NCBI RefSeq assembly: GCF_016918735.1
Contig: NZ_JAFFPR010000054.1
Coordinates: forward strand, 62,001-126,000
From: Leptospira abararensis
GTDB lineage: Bacteria; Spirochaetota; Leptospiria; Leptospirales; Leptospiraceae
DNA length: 64,000 nucleotides
Direction of reading: 5' to 3'
Part shown: positions 19,602 to 28,221 of the stretch, one piece after another
Layout: each line of letters opens with the position of its first letter
How positions within the stretch are numbered: position 1 is the first letter of the stretch
The notes under the pieces: generated by a model
Seen by the model: only the letters and a program-made list of their open reading frames with translations
Databases searched by the model: none
What the model was told of the DNA's origin: nothing
Position numbers and translations under genes: made by a program

Positions 19602-20497
19602 TCTACCTATACCTCAAATTGATGCGAGTCCCTCAGTGGGTGAAAAATATTATCCTATTTGCCGGACTGATTTTTTCTAAAAAAATCTTTGAACTTCCTT
19701 CGTTAACGAAAGTTTGTTTAGCTTTTCTTTGTTTTTCTCTAGTTGCGAGTTGCCAATATGTATTTAACGATTTTTTAGACCAAAAAGAAGACGCAAAACA
19801 TCCCGAAAAAAAACATAGACCGCTTGCTAGTGGGGAACTCGATTCCGGAATTGCTTTAGCCATCACTGGTGTGATTTTACCCATTGCTTTGATTGGTGCG
19901 TACAAACTGTCCCCGATTTTCTTTTATCTTACGATCTTTTATCTTCTTTTCAATATGTTGTATAGCAAAGTCCTGAAACATATTGTGATTTTGGATGTTA
20001 TGAGTATTTCCATTGGATTTGTGTTACGCGCCATTGCGGGTGCAGTTGTCATTGGAGTGGAGTTTTCGCATTGGTTATTGCTTTGTACTTTTATGTTGGC
20101 CCTATTTTGGGGATTTTCCAAACGTAGGGGTGAGATCAATATCCTAAAAACTGATGCTGGCAAACATAGAAAAATTTTAGAAGAGTATTCCATTGAGTTT
20201 TTGGATTTGATGATGGCCGTTGTTGCTACACTCACTCTTGTGAGTTATGTAATGTATACGGTAAGTCCAGAAACGGCGAAAAGTTTAGGAACTCCTTATA
20301 TGGTGTATACGGTTCCCATTGTGGTTTATGCGATCTTTCGGTCTCTTTACATCATTTATATCAAGAACATGGGTCATAACCCCACAAAAGCCATCCTCAC
20401 TGACGTAAGTGTTCTGATTTCTGGGTTTATCTGGTTACTCCTCATCTTATTTTTGATGTTTGGGAACATATCCGGCCAACTACCAGTCTTACAATAA
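19598..20497 (+). CDS. UbiA-family prenyltransferase (DPPR synthase-like)
   Basis: 299 residues with about eight transmembrane helices. The first aspartate-rich motif is NDFLDQKEDAKHPEKKHRP, the characteristic polyprenyl-diphosphate/Mg site of UbiA enzymes, and the start RVPQWVKNIILFAGLIFS resembles decaprenyl-phosphate phosphoribosyltransferases. It probably transfers a sugar-phosphate or aromatic acceptor to a polyprenyl carrier for envelope synthesis. The exact acceptor is unknown. Four-base overlap with the upstream gene. Confidence 0.8.
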   Translation: MIYLYLKLMRVPQWVKNIILFAGLIFSKKIFELPSLTKVCLAFLCFSLVASCQYVFNDFLDQKEDAKHPEKKHRPLASGELDSGIALAITGVILPIALIGAYKLSPIFFYLTIFYLLFNMLYSKVLKHIVILDVMSISIGFVLRAIAGAVVIGVEFSHWLLLCTFMLALFWGFSKRRGEINILKTDAGKHRKILEEYSIEFLDLMMAVVATLTLVSYVMYTVSPETAKSLGTPYMVYTVPIVVYAIFRSLYIIYIKNMGHNPTKAILTDVSVLISGFIWLLLILFLMFGNISGQLPVLQ

Positions 20498-20502
20498 AGA
20501 CT

Positions 20503-21012
20503 ATGAAAATTTGGAAGCAGTTACCGTACGGATGGAAGGTGGTCTCCGCCTTTGTTTTCTTTTTTTCGACCACCCTTTGTTTTGCTTATTTTAAGGGAAG
20601 GGACACAAGGCCCGGAGTTCCTATTGAAATCCTTGCGACCACACCCACAGAAGCTAATTCCTGGAAAGGCCACCCTAAGGTGGTATACTTTTGGGCCACT
20701 TGGTGCACGATCTGTAAAGCTTATGCACCCATTCTAGAGGCAAATTTAAGGTTTTTACCAAAGTCCACCATATTCCTTTCTGTCCTCGAAGCCGAAGATT
20801 CGGAGGAGACTAAAGAAATTTTGGCAGAACTCACACCAGAAGCCAAACATCCCGTTTACGCCGCAGACTACAGAATGTTAAAGGAATGGCGAATTTCTGC
20901 ATACCCCACAACGGTTTTTTTGAATGAAGAAGGAAGGGTTGTGTTTTCTGACACGGGGATTTTAAGTCCGATTGGATTTTGGCTTCGTACTTTTCTTTTG
21001 CGCTTTTTCTAA
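20503..21012 (+). CDS. Membrane-anchored thioredoxin-like protein (TlpA/ScsD-like)
   Basis: 169 residues. An N-terminal anchor (about 9-28) is followed by a thioredoxin domain with the redox motif WATWCTICKAY and the cis-proline ISAYPTTVFL. It likely reduces disulfides in the periplasm, for example in cytochrome c maturation or copper tolerance. It begins 6 bp after the UbiA-like gene, so the two are probably co-transcribed. Confidence 0.82.
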   Translation: MKIWKQLPYGWKVVSAFVFFFSTTLCFAYFKGRDTRPGVPIEILATTPTEANSWKGHPKVVYFWATWCTICKAYAPILEANLRFLPKSTIFLSVLEAEDSEETKEILAELTPEAKHPVYAADYRMLKEWRISAYPTTVFLNEEGRVVFSDTGILSPIGFWLRTFLLRFF

Positions 21013-21029
21013 TCTGTCGATGATATAAC

Positions 21030-21803
21030 ATGGATTCTTCCTTCAAACCCAAACCGCTTTTGAATAAGTCGGAACTCCGACAAATCAAACGCAGTAAAAC
21101 TCGGGTCGAAGGAAAAAAGGTCATCACTGATGATGTAAAAAAACTCAAATCCCTCAAAGTCACTCCAGAACTTAGTTTCCAAGAATCCGTTGATTACTAC
21201 AAAGAACCCATTTGGATTGAGTATTACATTCCTAAAGAATCACGATTTGCTTTTGAAACCAAATATCTTTTTATCCTGCTAGTGGATCCAAAAATCACGG
21301 AGGATCCCTGCGATGCAGAAAGAAAACGGGCAGCGGCCAATCGTGAAATCGTGGATGTGTTTGCTTATATGGAATCGCACCCGGAATCCATTCGTCTCAT
21401 TGAAGACTCGTATCACTCCACAATCTCCATGCATGAAACAGTACACCATATCTTCAAAGCTTATAAAGAAACAGGTGCCACTGAAGATCTAAAAACTGCC
21501 TGTTATTTGACAGAAGCACTCTTAAAATATGAACCGACGATTGCAGGTCTTACTTACTTTCGAGACTACGTAATTTATAATTTAAATTTTTTCATTCGCA
21601 CTTTGAATCGTTTGAAGATAGAATTTGCTTTGGAAGATGCCACGGTATCACTTCTTATCAAACGCAGAAATGAACTTTGGGAATTAGAAAATCGAGAAGA
21701 AGATGAAGACTTTGATTTGTTAGCAGCCCTCTTTTTTGAGCAAGCCTTCCCAAATCGCGGAGCAGGCGAACTTTCGAGCGATGATATGTTACTCTTTGAG
21801 TAA
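21030..21803 (+). CDS. Conserved-looking hypothetical protein, 257 aa
   Basis: Soluble, charged, mostly helical, with an acidic C-terminal tail (NREEDEDFD...ELSSDDMLLFE). The middle carries DAERKRAAANREIVDVFAYM and HETVHHIFKAYKETG, which do not match a domain I know. The gene follows the thioredoxin-like gene by 17 bp and converges with a minus-strand gene. Function unknown. Confidence 0.6.
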   Translation: MDSSFKPKPLLNKSELRQIKRSKTRVEGKKVITDDVKKLKSLKVTPELSFQESVDYYKEPIWIEYYIPKESRFAFETKYLFILLVDPKITEDPCDAERKRAAANREIVDVFAYMESHPESIRLIEDSYHSTISMHETVHHIFKAYKETGATEDLKTACYLTEALLKYEPTIAGLTYFRDYVIYNLNFFIRTLNRLKIEFALEDATVSLLIKRRNELWELENREEDEDFDLLAALFFEQAFPNRGAGELSSDDMLLFE

Positions 21804-21814
21804 CCTTATAGTTT

Positions 21815-22678
21815 TTATAAAAACCAGTGAAAGAGATCTAATAGATTTTGAATTTGCGGGTGGGCTAGTTTTTTCTTAAAGACGGTGTTTTCCGTCAATT
21901 GCATCGTTATGGGAATTTGTTTTTCTTGGAAGGTAAAACTAAGTTTTGAAACCGACCTAGAAGTTTCTTTCCAAGTTTCCTGTTCTTTTGATTCCTCGGA
22001 CATGGGGAAACTATGAAGTAAAACATTCCAAAAATCTGACTGGGAAACAAGGACTTCCGAGATGGTCGTGATTCCTGTTTTTAAATCTCTATAGAGATGT
22101 TCTTTCATAAAGTCCTTGATTCCAATGGATAAAAACTGCTTTTCCCTTTTGAGTTTGGAGAGGTCTGGGATTACCGTTTTTGGATCCAGTACATCCCAAT
22201 CTAAAATGAGAAAATGGCAAGGTCCTGTTTGGATTCGTTTGAGAAGAAAATCCAGACTTCCTTCTGTAAAAACTGTTTGACCCATGGATTTTAAAAATAC
22301 TGACAGGTGTTTGTCTAGGATTTGGTTTTTTGTATATACCACCCAAGTCAATTTTGACATAGGTAAGGTTTTATATGGCAAAGTGTGAATTTCTGAATAT
22401 GATTTTTCCCATAATAGGGAAGCGCCCAAGTTTTTATAAATTTCTTTTTCTTCGTTTGTGAAACTACCACATAATATCGGTTCGATGCTCCAATCTAATA
22501 ACTCTTGTACTATTTCAGATGTTGGTTTGGAAAATAGTCGAATGGAATTTGGATGGTCTTTCCAAGTTTTCTGCGTACATTCTTTTACGACGAGCCCTTG
22601 TACTTGTAACCATGTTACAATCAGGTTTTTTTCTGCGTCGGGAAGTTGTGTCAAAACAGCACCGAATAGAGAGTCCAT
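21815..22678 (-). CDS. Hypothetical protein with a degenerate receiver-like domain
   Basis: 287 residues. The stretch around residues 110-210 resembles a response-regulator receiver (LTWVVYTKNQILDKHLSVFL, then FLILDWDVLD at the position of the phosphoacceptor strand), but the acidic pocket is incomplete. No output domain. Divergent from the PhaR-type gene. Function is inferred only as possible signalling. Confidence 0.55.
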   Translation of the reverse strand: MDSLFGAVLTQLPDAEKNLIVTWLQVQGLVVKECTQKTWKDHPNSIRLFSKPTSEIVQELLDWSIEPILCGSFTNEEKEIYKNLGASLLWEKSYSEIHTLPYKTLPMSKLTWVVYTKNQILDKHLSVFLKSMGQTVFTEGSLDFLLKRIQTGPCHFLILDWDVLDPKTVIPDLSKLKREKQFLSIGIKDFMKEHLYRDLKTGITTISEVLVSQSDFWNVLLHSFPMSEESKEQETWKETSRSVSKLSFTFQEKQIPITMQLTENTVFKKKLAHPQIQNLLDLFHWFL

Positions 22679-22736
22679 TACGATTGTATTTTAGTTGACC
22701 CCCTAGGCTTGAAAGTCATTTTAAAAAGCATCTCCG

Positions 22737-23285
22737 ATGAAGCTCCTTAAGCGATACGCAAACCGCAGACTCTATGATCCAGAAACTAGTTCCACCATCA
22801 CATTGGAAGATGTGGCCAAGATGATCATCGGGGGAGAAGAAATCAAAGTCCAAGACAATATGACAGGAGAAGACATCACTCCTAAAATTTTGGGTCAAAC
22901 CTTTCTCAAAGTCAGCTTAGGACAACGAAACGAAGATTTTTCAAATTTTATGTTAACTTCTCTGATTAGAGAAACGGGCCGGGATGTTTCTGGACTATTC
23001 GAACGATTGATCCTGGGAGGCATCGGTGCCAACTATCTAACCTCAGAACGGTTAGAAAAAATTGTGACATCCATGGTAGAACTGGGGGAATTGAAGGAAG
23101 CAGATTTTAGTCACTACCGAGAAGACTTACTCAGAAAAATGGCTTCCCGGGCCAGTGAAAAAAAGGAACAAATCCAAAGGGATTTGGAAAAATTCAGTCA
23201 GTCCATTTTGGAAGAAGATAAGGCTACCCTGGGTGATCTTTCCGAAAAATTAAAAGAAGTCGCAGAAAAATTAAAAGAAAATTAA
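22737..23285 (+). CDS. PhaR-type (PHB_acc_N) DNA-binding regulator
   Basis: 182 residues. The N-terminal [23 protein letters not shown] is the conserved start of the polyhydroxyalkanoate accumulation regulator family, followed by a coiled-coil, lysine/glutamate-rich tail (about 120-182). In other bacteria PhaR binds PHA granules and the phasin promoter. There are no pha genes nearby, so it may regulate something else in this organism. Confidence 0.8.
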   Translation: MKLLKRYANRRLYDPETSSTITLEDVAKMIIGGEEIKVQDNMTGEDITPKILGQTFLKVSLGQRNEDFSNFMLTSLIRETGRDVSGLFERLILGGIGANYLTSERLEKIVTSMVELGELKEADFSHYREDLLRKMASRASEKKEQIQRDLEKFSQSILEEDKATLGDLSEKLKEVAEKLKEN

Positions 23286-23330
23286 AAGAAATCGGTTAGA
23301 ATGACCGTCCCAAAACAGAGGTGGTTTAGA

Positions 23331-24218
23331 ATGATTCGAAAGTTTGTTTGGTTTTTATATATTCTCATTGTACCTGTAGCAATTTTTGCTGAGAGTGAGG
23401 AACGGTTTTTTGAGATCCAACGCACAAGACTGTCCTCATCTAATATCTCAGAAATTCGTGATGCTATCGACAAACTAACCTTCGTTAAATCAAATCAGGG
23501 AATCCGTGACATCATCTCCGCTATGGAAGGATCTCCCCATTTTCCGACAAGTCCCGGAAATGCACCGGCTGTGAAATTTTATGCAGCACAGGCTTTGGGA
23601 ATCAAGGGAGACAAACTTGCCGTTCCTTATTTAATCAAAACCTACCAAAAAGAATCTGTAAAAATTTCCGAACACAATCCACCAAAACCAAGGACTTTGA
23701 AAGACGGAGTTGCCGATAGTACTTCGCTTTCTAGTCCTTACTTTTACGAAGAGGGTGAGATCCCCATCGCTTTAGCTTGTGGTGAAATCTTACGGACTTT
23801 AGGTTCTCTACCGAAAACAGCGGAATCGGAGTCCACCATCAAGTCGGCTCTTGTTAGTCCCAATTTTTATCTTCGCAGTTCTGCTGCCGATGCACTTTAC
23901 CTTTCCGGAAAAAAAGAGGTCCTCGCTAGTTTATCTGATTCACTCAGTAAAGAAACAGTTCCTTATGCAAAAATTTCCATTCTATCGGCTCTTGCGGGAT
24001 TGGAACGATTGCCAAACCAAAATTACAAAGCCATTTTAGAATCATTAACAGATAAAGATCCGCAAGTTCGGGCAAAAGCTTCGGAGGCACTGCGAAGATT
24101 GGACTTCCGAATCTCGGCACCTTACTTAGAAAAGGTGATCGAATCTGAAAATGACTCTAAAGTCCTGAAACAAATGAAATCCGATTACCAGTTCTTAATT
24201 TCCATTCATACGCCTTAA
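23331..24218 (+). CDS. Exported HEAT-repeat-like protein
   Basis: About 295 residues. Signal peptide 1-19 (KFVWFLYILIVPVAIFAES) then armadillo/HEAT-type helical pairs such as VKFYAAQALGIKGDKLAVPYLIK and SSAADALYLSGKKEV, and VRAKASEALRRLD near the C terminus. A probable periplasmic adaptor. An in-frame ATG at 23301 would extend it by 10 residues without a signal-like start; 23331 has AGAGGTGG about 7 nt upstream. Confidence 0.72.
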   Translation: MIRKFVWFLYILIVPVAIFAESEERFFEIQRTRLSSSNISEIRDAIDKLTFVKSNQGIRDIISAMEGSPHFPTSPGNAPAVKFYAAQALGIKGDKLAVPYLIKTYQKESVKISEHNPPKPRTLKDGVADSTSLSSPYFYEEGEIPIALACGEILRTLGSLPKTAESESTIKSALVSPNFYLRSSAADALYLSGKKEVLASLSDSLSKETVPYAKISILSALAGLERLPNQNYKAILESLTDKDPQVRAKASEALRRLDFRISAPYLEKVIESENDSKVLKQMKSDYQFLISIHTP

Positions 24219-24284
24219 GTTTTCCTAATTTTCATTGTGGACAAATCCGCTTTTTCTCTTAAAATGTGACAGAGCGGAGAAATT

Positions 24285-25199
24285 ATGAAAATAAACAGCA
24301 TTCTAGAAGCCATCGGAAATACACCTCACGTTAGATTGTCGCGACTTTTTGGAACCGACCATGAAGTCTATATGAAACTCGAAAGACAAAATCCTGGTGG
24401 ATCTATCAAAGATCGGATTGCTCTTGCAATGATTGAAGAAGCAGAGAAGTCAGGAAAATTAAAAAAAGATTCTTTTATCGTAGAACCTACTTCTGGCAAT
24501 ACGGGAATTGGCCTGGCTATGGTAGCAGCTGTTAAAGGGTATGCCATCACTCTTGTTATGCCAGAACATATGTCTGTGGAACGAAGAAGAATTATGGCAG
24601 CTTATGGTGCTAAGTTTGAACTTACTCCCAGAGAAAAAGGAATGCCTGGAGCCATTGCTAAAGCGCAAGAGATTGTTGCCGCAAATCCCAATGCATGGAT
24701 GCCTCAACAGTTTGAAAACGAAGCGAACATTGCTGTCCATAGAGAAAAAACGGCAGAAGAAATTGCAAAAGATTTCCCTGATGGTTTAGACTATATCATC
24801 ACCGGAGTGGGTACGGGTGGTCATATCACTGGATGTGCAGAAAACCTGAAAAAAAGATTTCCTAAACTCAAAGTATTTGCTGTAGAACCAGAAGGTTCTC
24901 CTGTTCTTAGCGGTGGAAAGCCGGGACCCCATCCTCTCCAAGGAATTGGTGCAGGTTTCATTCCTAAAAACTGTAAAACAGAACTTTTAGATGGAATCAT
25001 TACTGTCGGTAAAGACGAAGCCTTCACTATGGCCGTCCTTGCTGCGAAAAAAGAGGGAATCTTTATTGGAACTTCTTCTGGTGCAAGTCTTGCTGCCGTT
25101 TCCAAAAAACTAAAAGAAATTCCAGCAGGTTCTAAGGTTCTTACCTTCTGTTATGACACAGGAGAGAGATACCTTTCTGTGGAAGGTTTGTTCGTTTAG
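24285..25199 (+). CDS. cysK: Cysteine synthase (O-acetylserine sulfhydrylase)
   Basis: 304 residues, PLP enzyme that makes cysteine from O-acetylserine and sulfide. The PLP lysine is in GGSIKDRIA, the substrate loop is PTSGNTG and the phosphate-binding loop [10 protein letters not shown]. Together with the sulfate assimilation genes at 40-53 kb it completes sulfur incorporation. topA follows 12 bp after its stop codon. Confidence 0.95.
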   Translation: MKINSILEAIGNTPHVRLSRLFGTDHEVYMKLERQNPGGSIKDRIALAMIEEAEKSGKLKKDSFIVEPTSGNTGIGLAMVAAVKGYAITLVMPEHMSVERRRIMAAYGAKFELTPREKGMPGAIAKAQEIVAANPNAWMPQQFENEANIAVHREKTAEEIAKDFPDGLDYIITGVGTGGHITGCAENLKKRFPKLKVFAVEPEGSPVLSGGKPGPHPLQGIGAGFIPKNCKTELLDGIITVGKDEAFTMAVLAAKKEGIFIGTSSGASLAAVSKKLKEIPAGSKVLTFCYDTGERYLSVEGLFV

Positions 25200-25211
25200 T
25201 AGGATTTTAAA

Positions 25212-27146
25212 ATCACCAAACTCCTAATAGTCGAATCACCGACAAAAGCAACAACAATCGCATCCTATTTAGATAAGGACTGGGTTGTTGTTGCGACCAA
25301 AGGTCATATCAAAGACCTACCACCCAAATCTTATGGGGTAGATTTTAAAAATCAATTCGAACCTGAATACGAATGGCTAAAAGGAAAAAAAACAGTTTTT
25401 TCTGCCATCAAAACCAAAGCCAAATTAGCCTCCATCATTTACATTGCCAGTGACCCCGATCGTGAAGGGGAAATCATCGCCAAACATTGTTATGATGAAT
25501 TGCTAAGATTAAAAAAACCAATCTTTCGGCTTCGTTTGAAAGAAATTTCTAAAGAGGAAGTAAACCGCCAGATCCAATTAAAGTCTGGACTAGATTTAGC
25601 AGAAATTGAATCACAAATTGCAAGACGAGTAGTGGATCGTATTTTTGGTTTTGAAGTTTCTCCTGATTTGTGGAAACAATTAAAGATTTCTTCTTTATCT
25701 GCGGGTCGAGTGCAATCTACCGTCTTACATTGGATTTGTGAAAGGGAAATCGAAATTCAAAATTTCTCAAAAGAAATCTATTACCAATTAAAATTGAAGG
25801 GCTTTGTATACAACGAACCCGTAGTTTTAGACCACCAAACTAAAGATAGGTTGGATTCTAAATCTATACAAAATCTCCTTTCGGAAATAGAAATCCTACC
25901 CCAACCAACCAGGTTAAAAGAAATAACCTTATCCCAAATTAAAAAGAAAAATATCAAAAGAAATCCGTCGCCAGCCTTTTCTACTGCAAGTTTGCAAGAA
26001 ACAAGCTTTCGTGTTTTGGGTTTTGATTCCAAAAAAACAATGAAATTGGCGCAAATGCTCTTTGAAGGGAAGCGGATTGGTTCTGGCGAGAGGATTGGGC
26101 TCATTACCTATATGCGAACCGACAGTACCCGTGTATCGGAGTCAAAACGTAAGTTAGGTGAAAAATATTTAAATCAACATTTCCCTGGTTTAGTTTCTGC
26201 AGGTAGTTTTATCCCCAAAAAACAAAAAAAATATTCTCAAGATGCGCACGAAGCTGTCATTCCCACAAATCCCAATTTTAGTCCTGATTCGATCGCCTCT
26301 TATTTGTCACCTGATGAAAGAAAACTCTATCAGCTCATTTGGGAGCGTTTTTTAGTTTCTTTGATGAAGCCGGAGTTAGGGGAAGAAACGGTTTTTGAAT
26401 TTCAAAAAGACAAACATGTTTTTGTTTATAAGAATGAATTCATTACAGACCCAGGTTTTAAAGCTTTTACAGACAAAGAAAAGAAAAAGCCGCAAAAACG
26501 CTTGGATTGGAAATTGGGAGATCGTTTTATTTATGAGTCCTATTCGGTAGAAGAAAAACAAACAGAACCTCCTGTTCGTTACACACAAGGAAAACTTGTC
26601 CAGAAAATGGAAGATACGGGAGTGGGTAGGCCTTCTACTTATGGAAGTATCATCGAAACTTTAAAAACTCGGAAGTACATCGTCGAATATCATAAGTCCC
26701 TTGGGCCATCGGCTCTGGGAATGAAAGTGAATGAATATCTTTTTCTTAACTTTCACGATATGATTGGTGAGTCCTTTACGAAAGATTTGGAAGAAAAGTT
26801 AGACCAAGTCACAGACAAAAAAGAATCACGCGTCACTCTCATCCAAAATTTTTATGAAGGGTTGATGCGGATCTTAAAAAGTCCTAGAAAAAAATTACAC
26901 CAGGCTTCCTACAACTCTCATTCAAAAGAAATTGAAAAAGTCCCTGAAGAATCTTCTCTAAAGAAAAGTATTTCTAATAAAAAAGAAAAAGAACCTTTTG
27001 TTTCATCCCCTCTTAGTCTAAAAGGTTCAAACCTTTGTCCTGTGTGTAAAGTGGGTGTAGTTAAAACCAAACTAGGAAAAAAAGGAAAAACCATTTATTT
27101 TTGTTCCCGTTACCCGCACTGTGACTACATTACCTATGAACCATAA
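25212..27146 (+). CDS. topA: DNA topoisomerase I, apparent AUC start codon
   Basis: 644 residues; relaxes negative supercoils. Toprim residues are Glu8 in LLIVESPTKA and D81/D83 in DPDREGE; the active-site tyrosine is Tyr300 in ITYMRTDSTR; a single C-terminal zinc ribbon (CPVC...CSRYPHC) ends the protein. From residue 1 to the first TTG at 25500 there is no ATG, GTG or TTG in frame. ATC at 25212 lies 7 nt after AGGA (25201-25204), and the Toprim strand begins at residue 4 as in homologues, so AUC is the most likely initiator. A start at 25500 would delete the Toprim acid. Confidence 0.85.
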   Translation: MTKLLIVESPTKATTIASYLDKDWVVVATKGHIKDLPPKSYGVDFKNQFEPEYEWLKGKKTVFSAIKTKAKLASIIYIASDPDREGEIIAKHCYDELLRLKKPIFRLRLKEISKEEVNRQIQLKSGLDLAEIESQIARRVVDRIFGFEVSPDLWKQLKISSLSAGRVQSTVLHWICEREIEIQNFSKEIYYQLKLKGFVYNEPVVLDHQTKDRLDSKSIQNLLSEIEILPQPTRLKEITLSQIKKKNIKRNPSPAFSTASLQETSFRVLGFDSKKTMKLAQMLFEGKRIGSGERIGLITYMRTDSTRVSESKRKLGEKYLNQHFPGLVSAGSFIPKKQKKYSQDAHEAVIPTNPNFSPDSIASYLSPDERKLYQLIWERFLVSLMKPELGEETVFEFQKDKHVFVYKNEFITDPGFKAFTDKEKKKPQKRLDWKLGDRFIYESYSVEEKQTEPPVRYTQGKLVQKMEDTGVGRPSTYGSIIETLKTRKYIVEYHKSLGPSALGMKVNEYLFLNFHDMIGESFTKDLEEKLDQVTDKKESRVTLIQNFYEGLMRILKSPRKKLHQASYNSHSKEIEKVPEESSLKKSISNKKEKEPFVSSPLSLKGSNLCPVCKVGVVKTKLGKKGKTIYFCSRYPHCDYITYEP

Positions 27147-28221
27147 ACAAAAGAAAACTCTCATCCTTGTCAATTTAGGTGGGCCAAGAACCACAGAGGA
27201 AATTGAAGTTTTTTTAACGGATTTGTTTACTGACCCTTTTGTTTTTGATTTGCCTCTACCTGAATTTTTGCGTCTCCCTCTTGCCCGTTTTATCGCTAAG
27301 AAAAGAACTCCCAAGGTAAAAAAAGTCTATGAGTCTATGGGATTTGGTGGTGGTTCTCCTCTAGTTTCGGAAACAGAAAAACAAGCCAAAACACTAGAAA
27401 AGTTATTAAATCAAAAAACAGATATCGATTGGACAGTGAAAGTGGCGATGACCTGTGGTTTCCCTCATATCAGAGATCCAGAATTTGAAAAACCAAATGC
27501 AAACACCATCTATCTACCGTTATACCCTCAGTATTCTAGGTCTACAGTACTTTCCACACTGAATCATTTAGAAAAAAAGTTCAAGGAATGCCCTGTGGGA
27601 AGTGGTGGATATGTCCCTAGTTTTGCCTCCGATCCTAAGTTTCACCAAATCACCGCTAGGTTTATTTCTGAATTCTTTGGTGGATTTTTGAAGCCAAAAG
27701 ATTTTTTACATTTTCCCGAAAGAAAATTTGATGGGGATTGGAAGAATTTGGATTTGGTATTTTCGGCACATGGTGTTCCGATGCGCCTCATCCACAAGGG
27801 TGATCAGTATATGCAAGAAATTGAATCTTCTGTAAAAGGAATTACGGAGCAACTTCGTTTGATTGGATTTCGCGGAAAAACACATATATCTTACCAGAGT
27901 AAAGTGGGTCCGGCAAAGTGGACAGAGCCAAGTTCTTTGCAGATGATCGAGTCCCTTGCCAAAGAGGGAAAACAAATCGCTGTTTATCCCATTAGTTTTG
28001 TGAGTGATCATTTAGAAACATTAGAAGAAATCGGAGAGCAGTTTAAGGATCTTGCGTTAGAATCTGGTGCAAAATCATTTACTCGAATTCCCGCCTTTGG
28101 CACTTATCTGCCGTTTCTTGATTATTTGGTAGAGAGAGTTCTTAATGCAGATACAGCCATCCGCCATTGTACCTGTAAGGAAATGGGTGGTGAGTCACTC
28201 CCTACTTGTCGATTCAAATAG
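27136..28221 (+). CDS. hemH: Ferrochelatase
   Basis: 361 residues; inserts iron into protoporphyrin IX, the last heme step. Motifs are LVNLGGP, GFGGGSPL and the catalytic histidine in LVFSAHGVP. ATG at 27136 overlaps the topA end by 11 nt (an upstream ATG-type start at 27121 is less likely). The C terminus (HCTCKEMGGESLPTC) carries three cysteines in 13 residues, which may hold a metal or iron-sulfur cluster as in some ferrochelatases. It converges with and overlaps the end of the oxidase gene by 27 bp. Confidence 0.93.
   Translation: MNHKQKKTLILVNLGGPRTTEEIEVFLTDLFTDPFVFDLPLPEFLRLPLARFIAKKRTPKVKKVYESMGFGGGSPLVSETEKQAKTLEKLLNQKTDIDWTVKVAMTCGFPHIRDPEFEKPNANTIYLPLYPQYSRSTVLSTLNHLEKKFKECPVGSGGYVPSFASDPKFHQITARFISEFFGGFLKPKDFLHFPERKFDGDWKNLDLVFSAHGVPMRLIHKGDQYMQEIESSVKGITEQLRLIGFRGKTHISYQSKVGPAKWTEPSSLQMIESLAKEGKQIAVYPISFVSDHLETLEEIGEQFKDLALESGAKSFTRIPAFGTYLPFLDYLVERVLNADTAIRHCTCKEMGGESLPTCRFK

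Noticed and set aside
25500..25502. TTG at 25500 as the topA start
   Set aside because: It would remove the Toprim residues and leave 288 open, clearly TopA-like bases before it unexplained.
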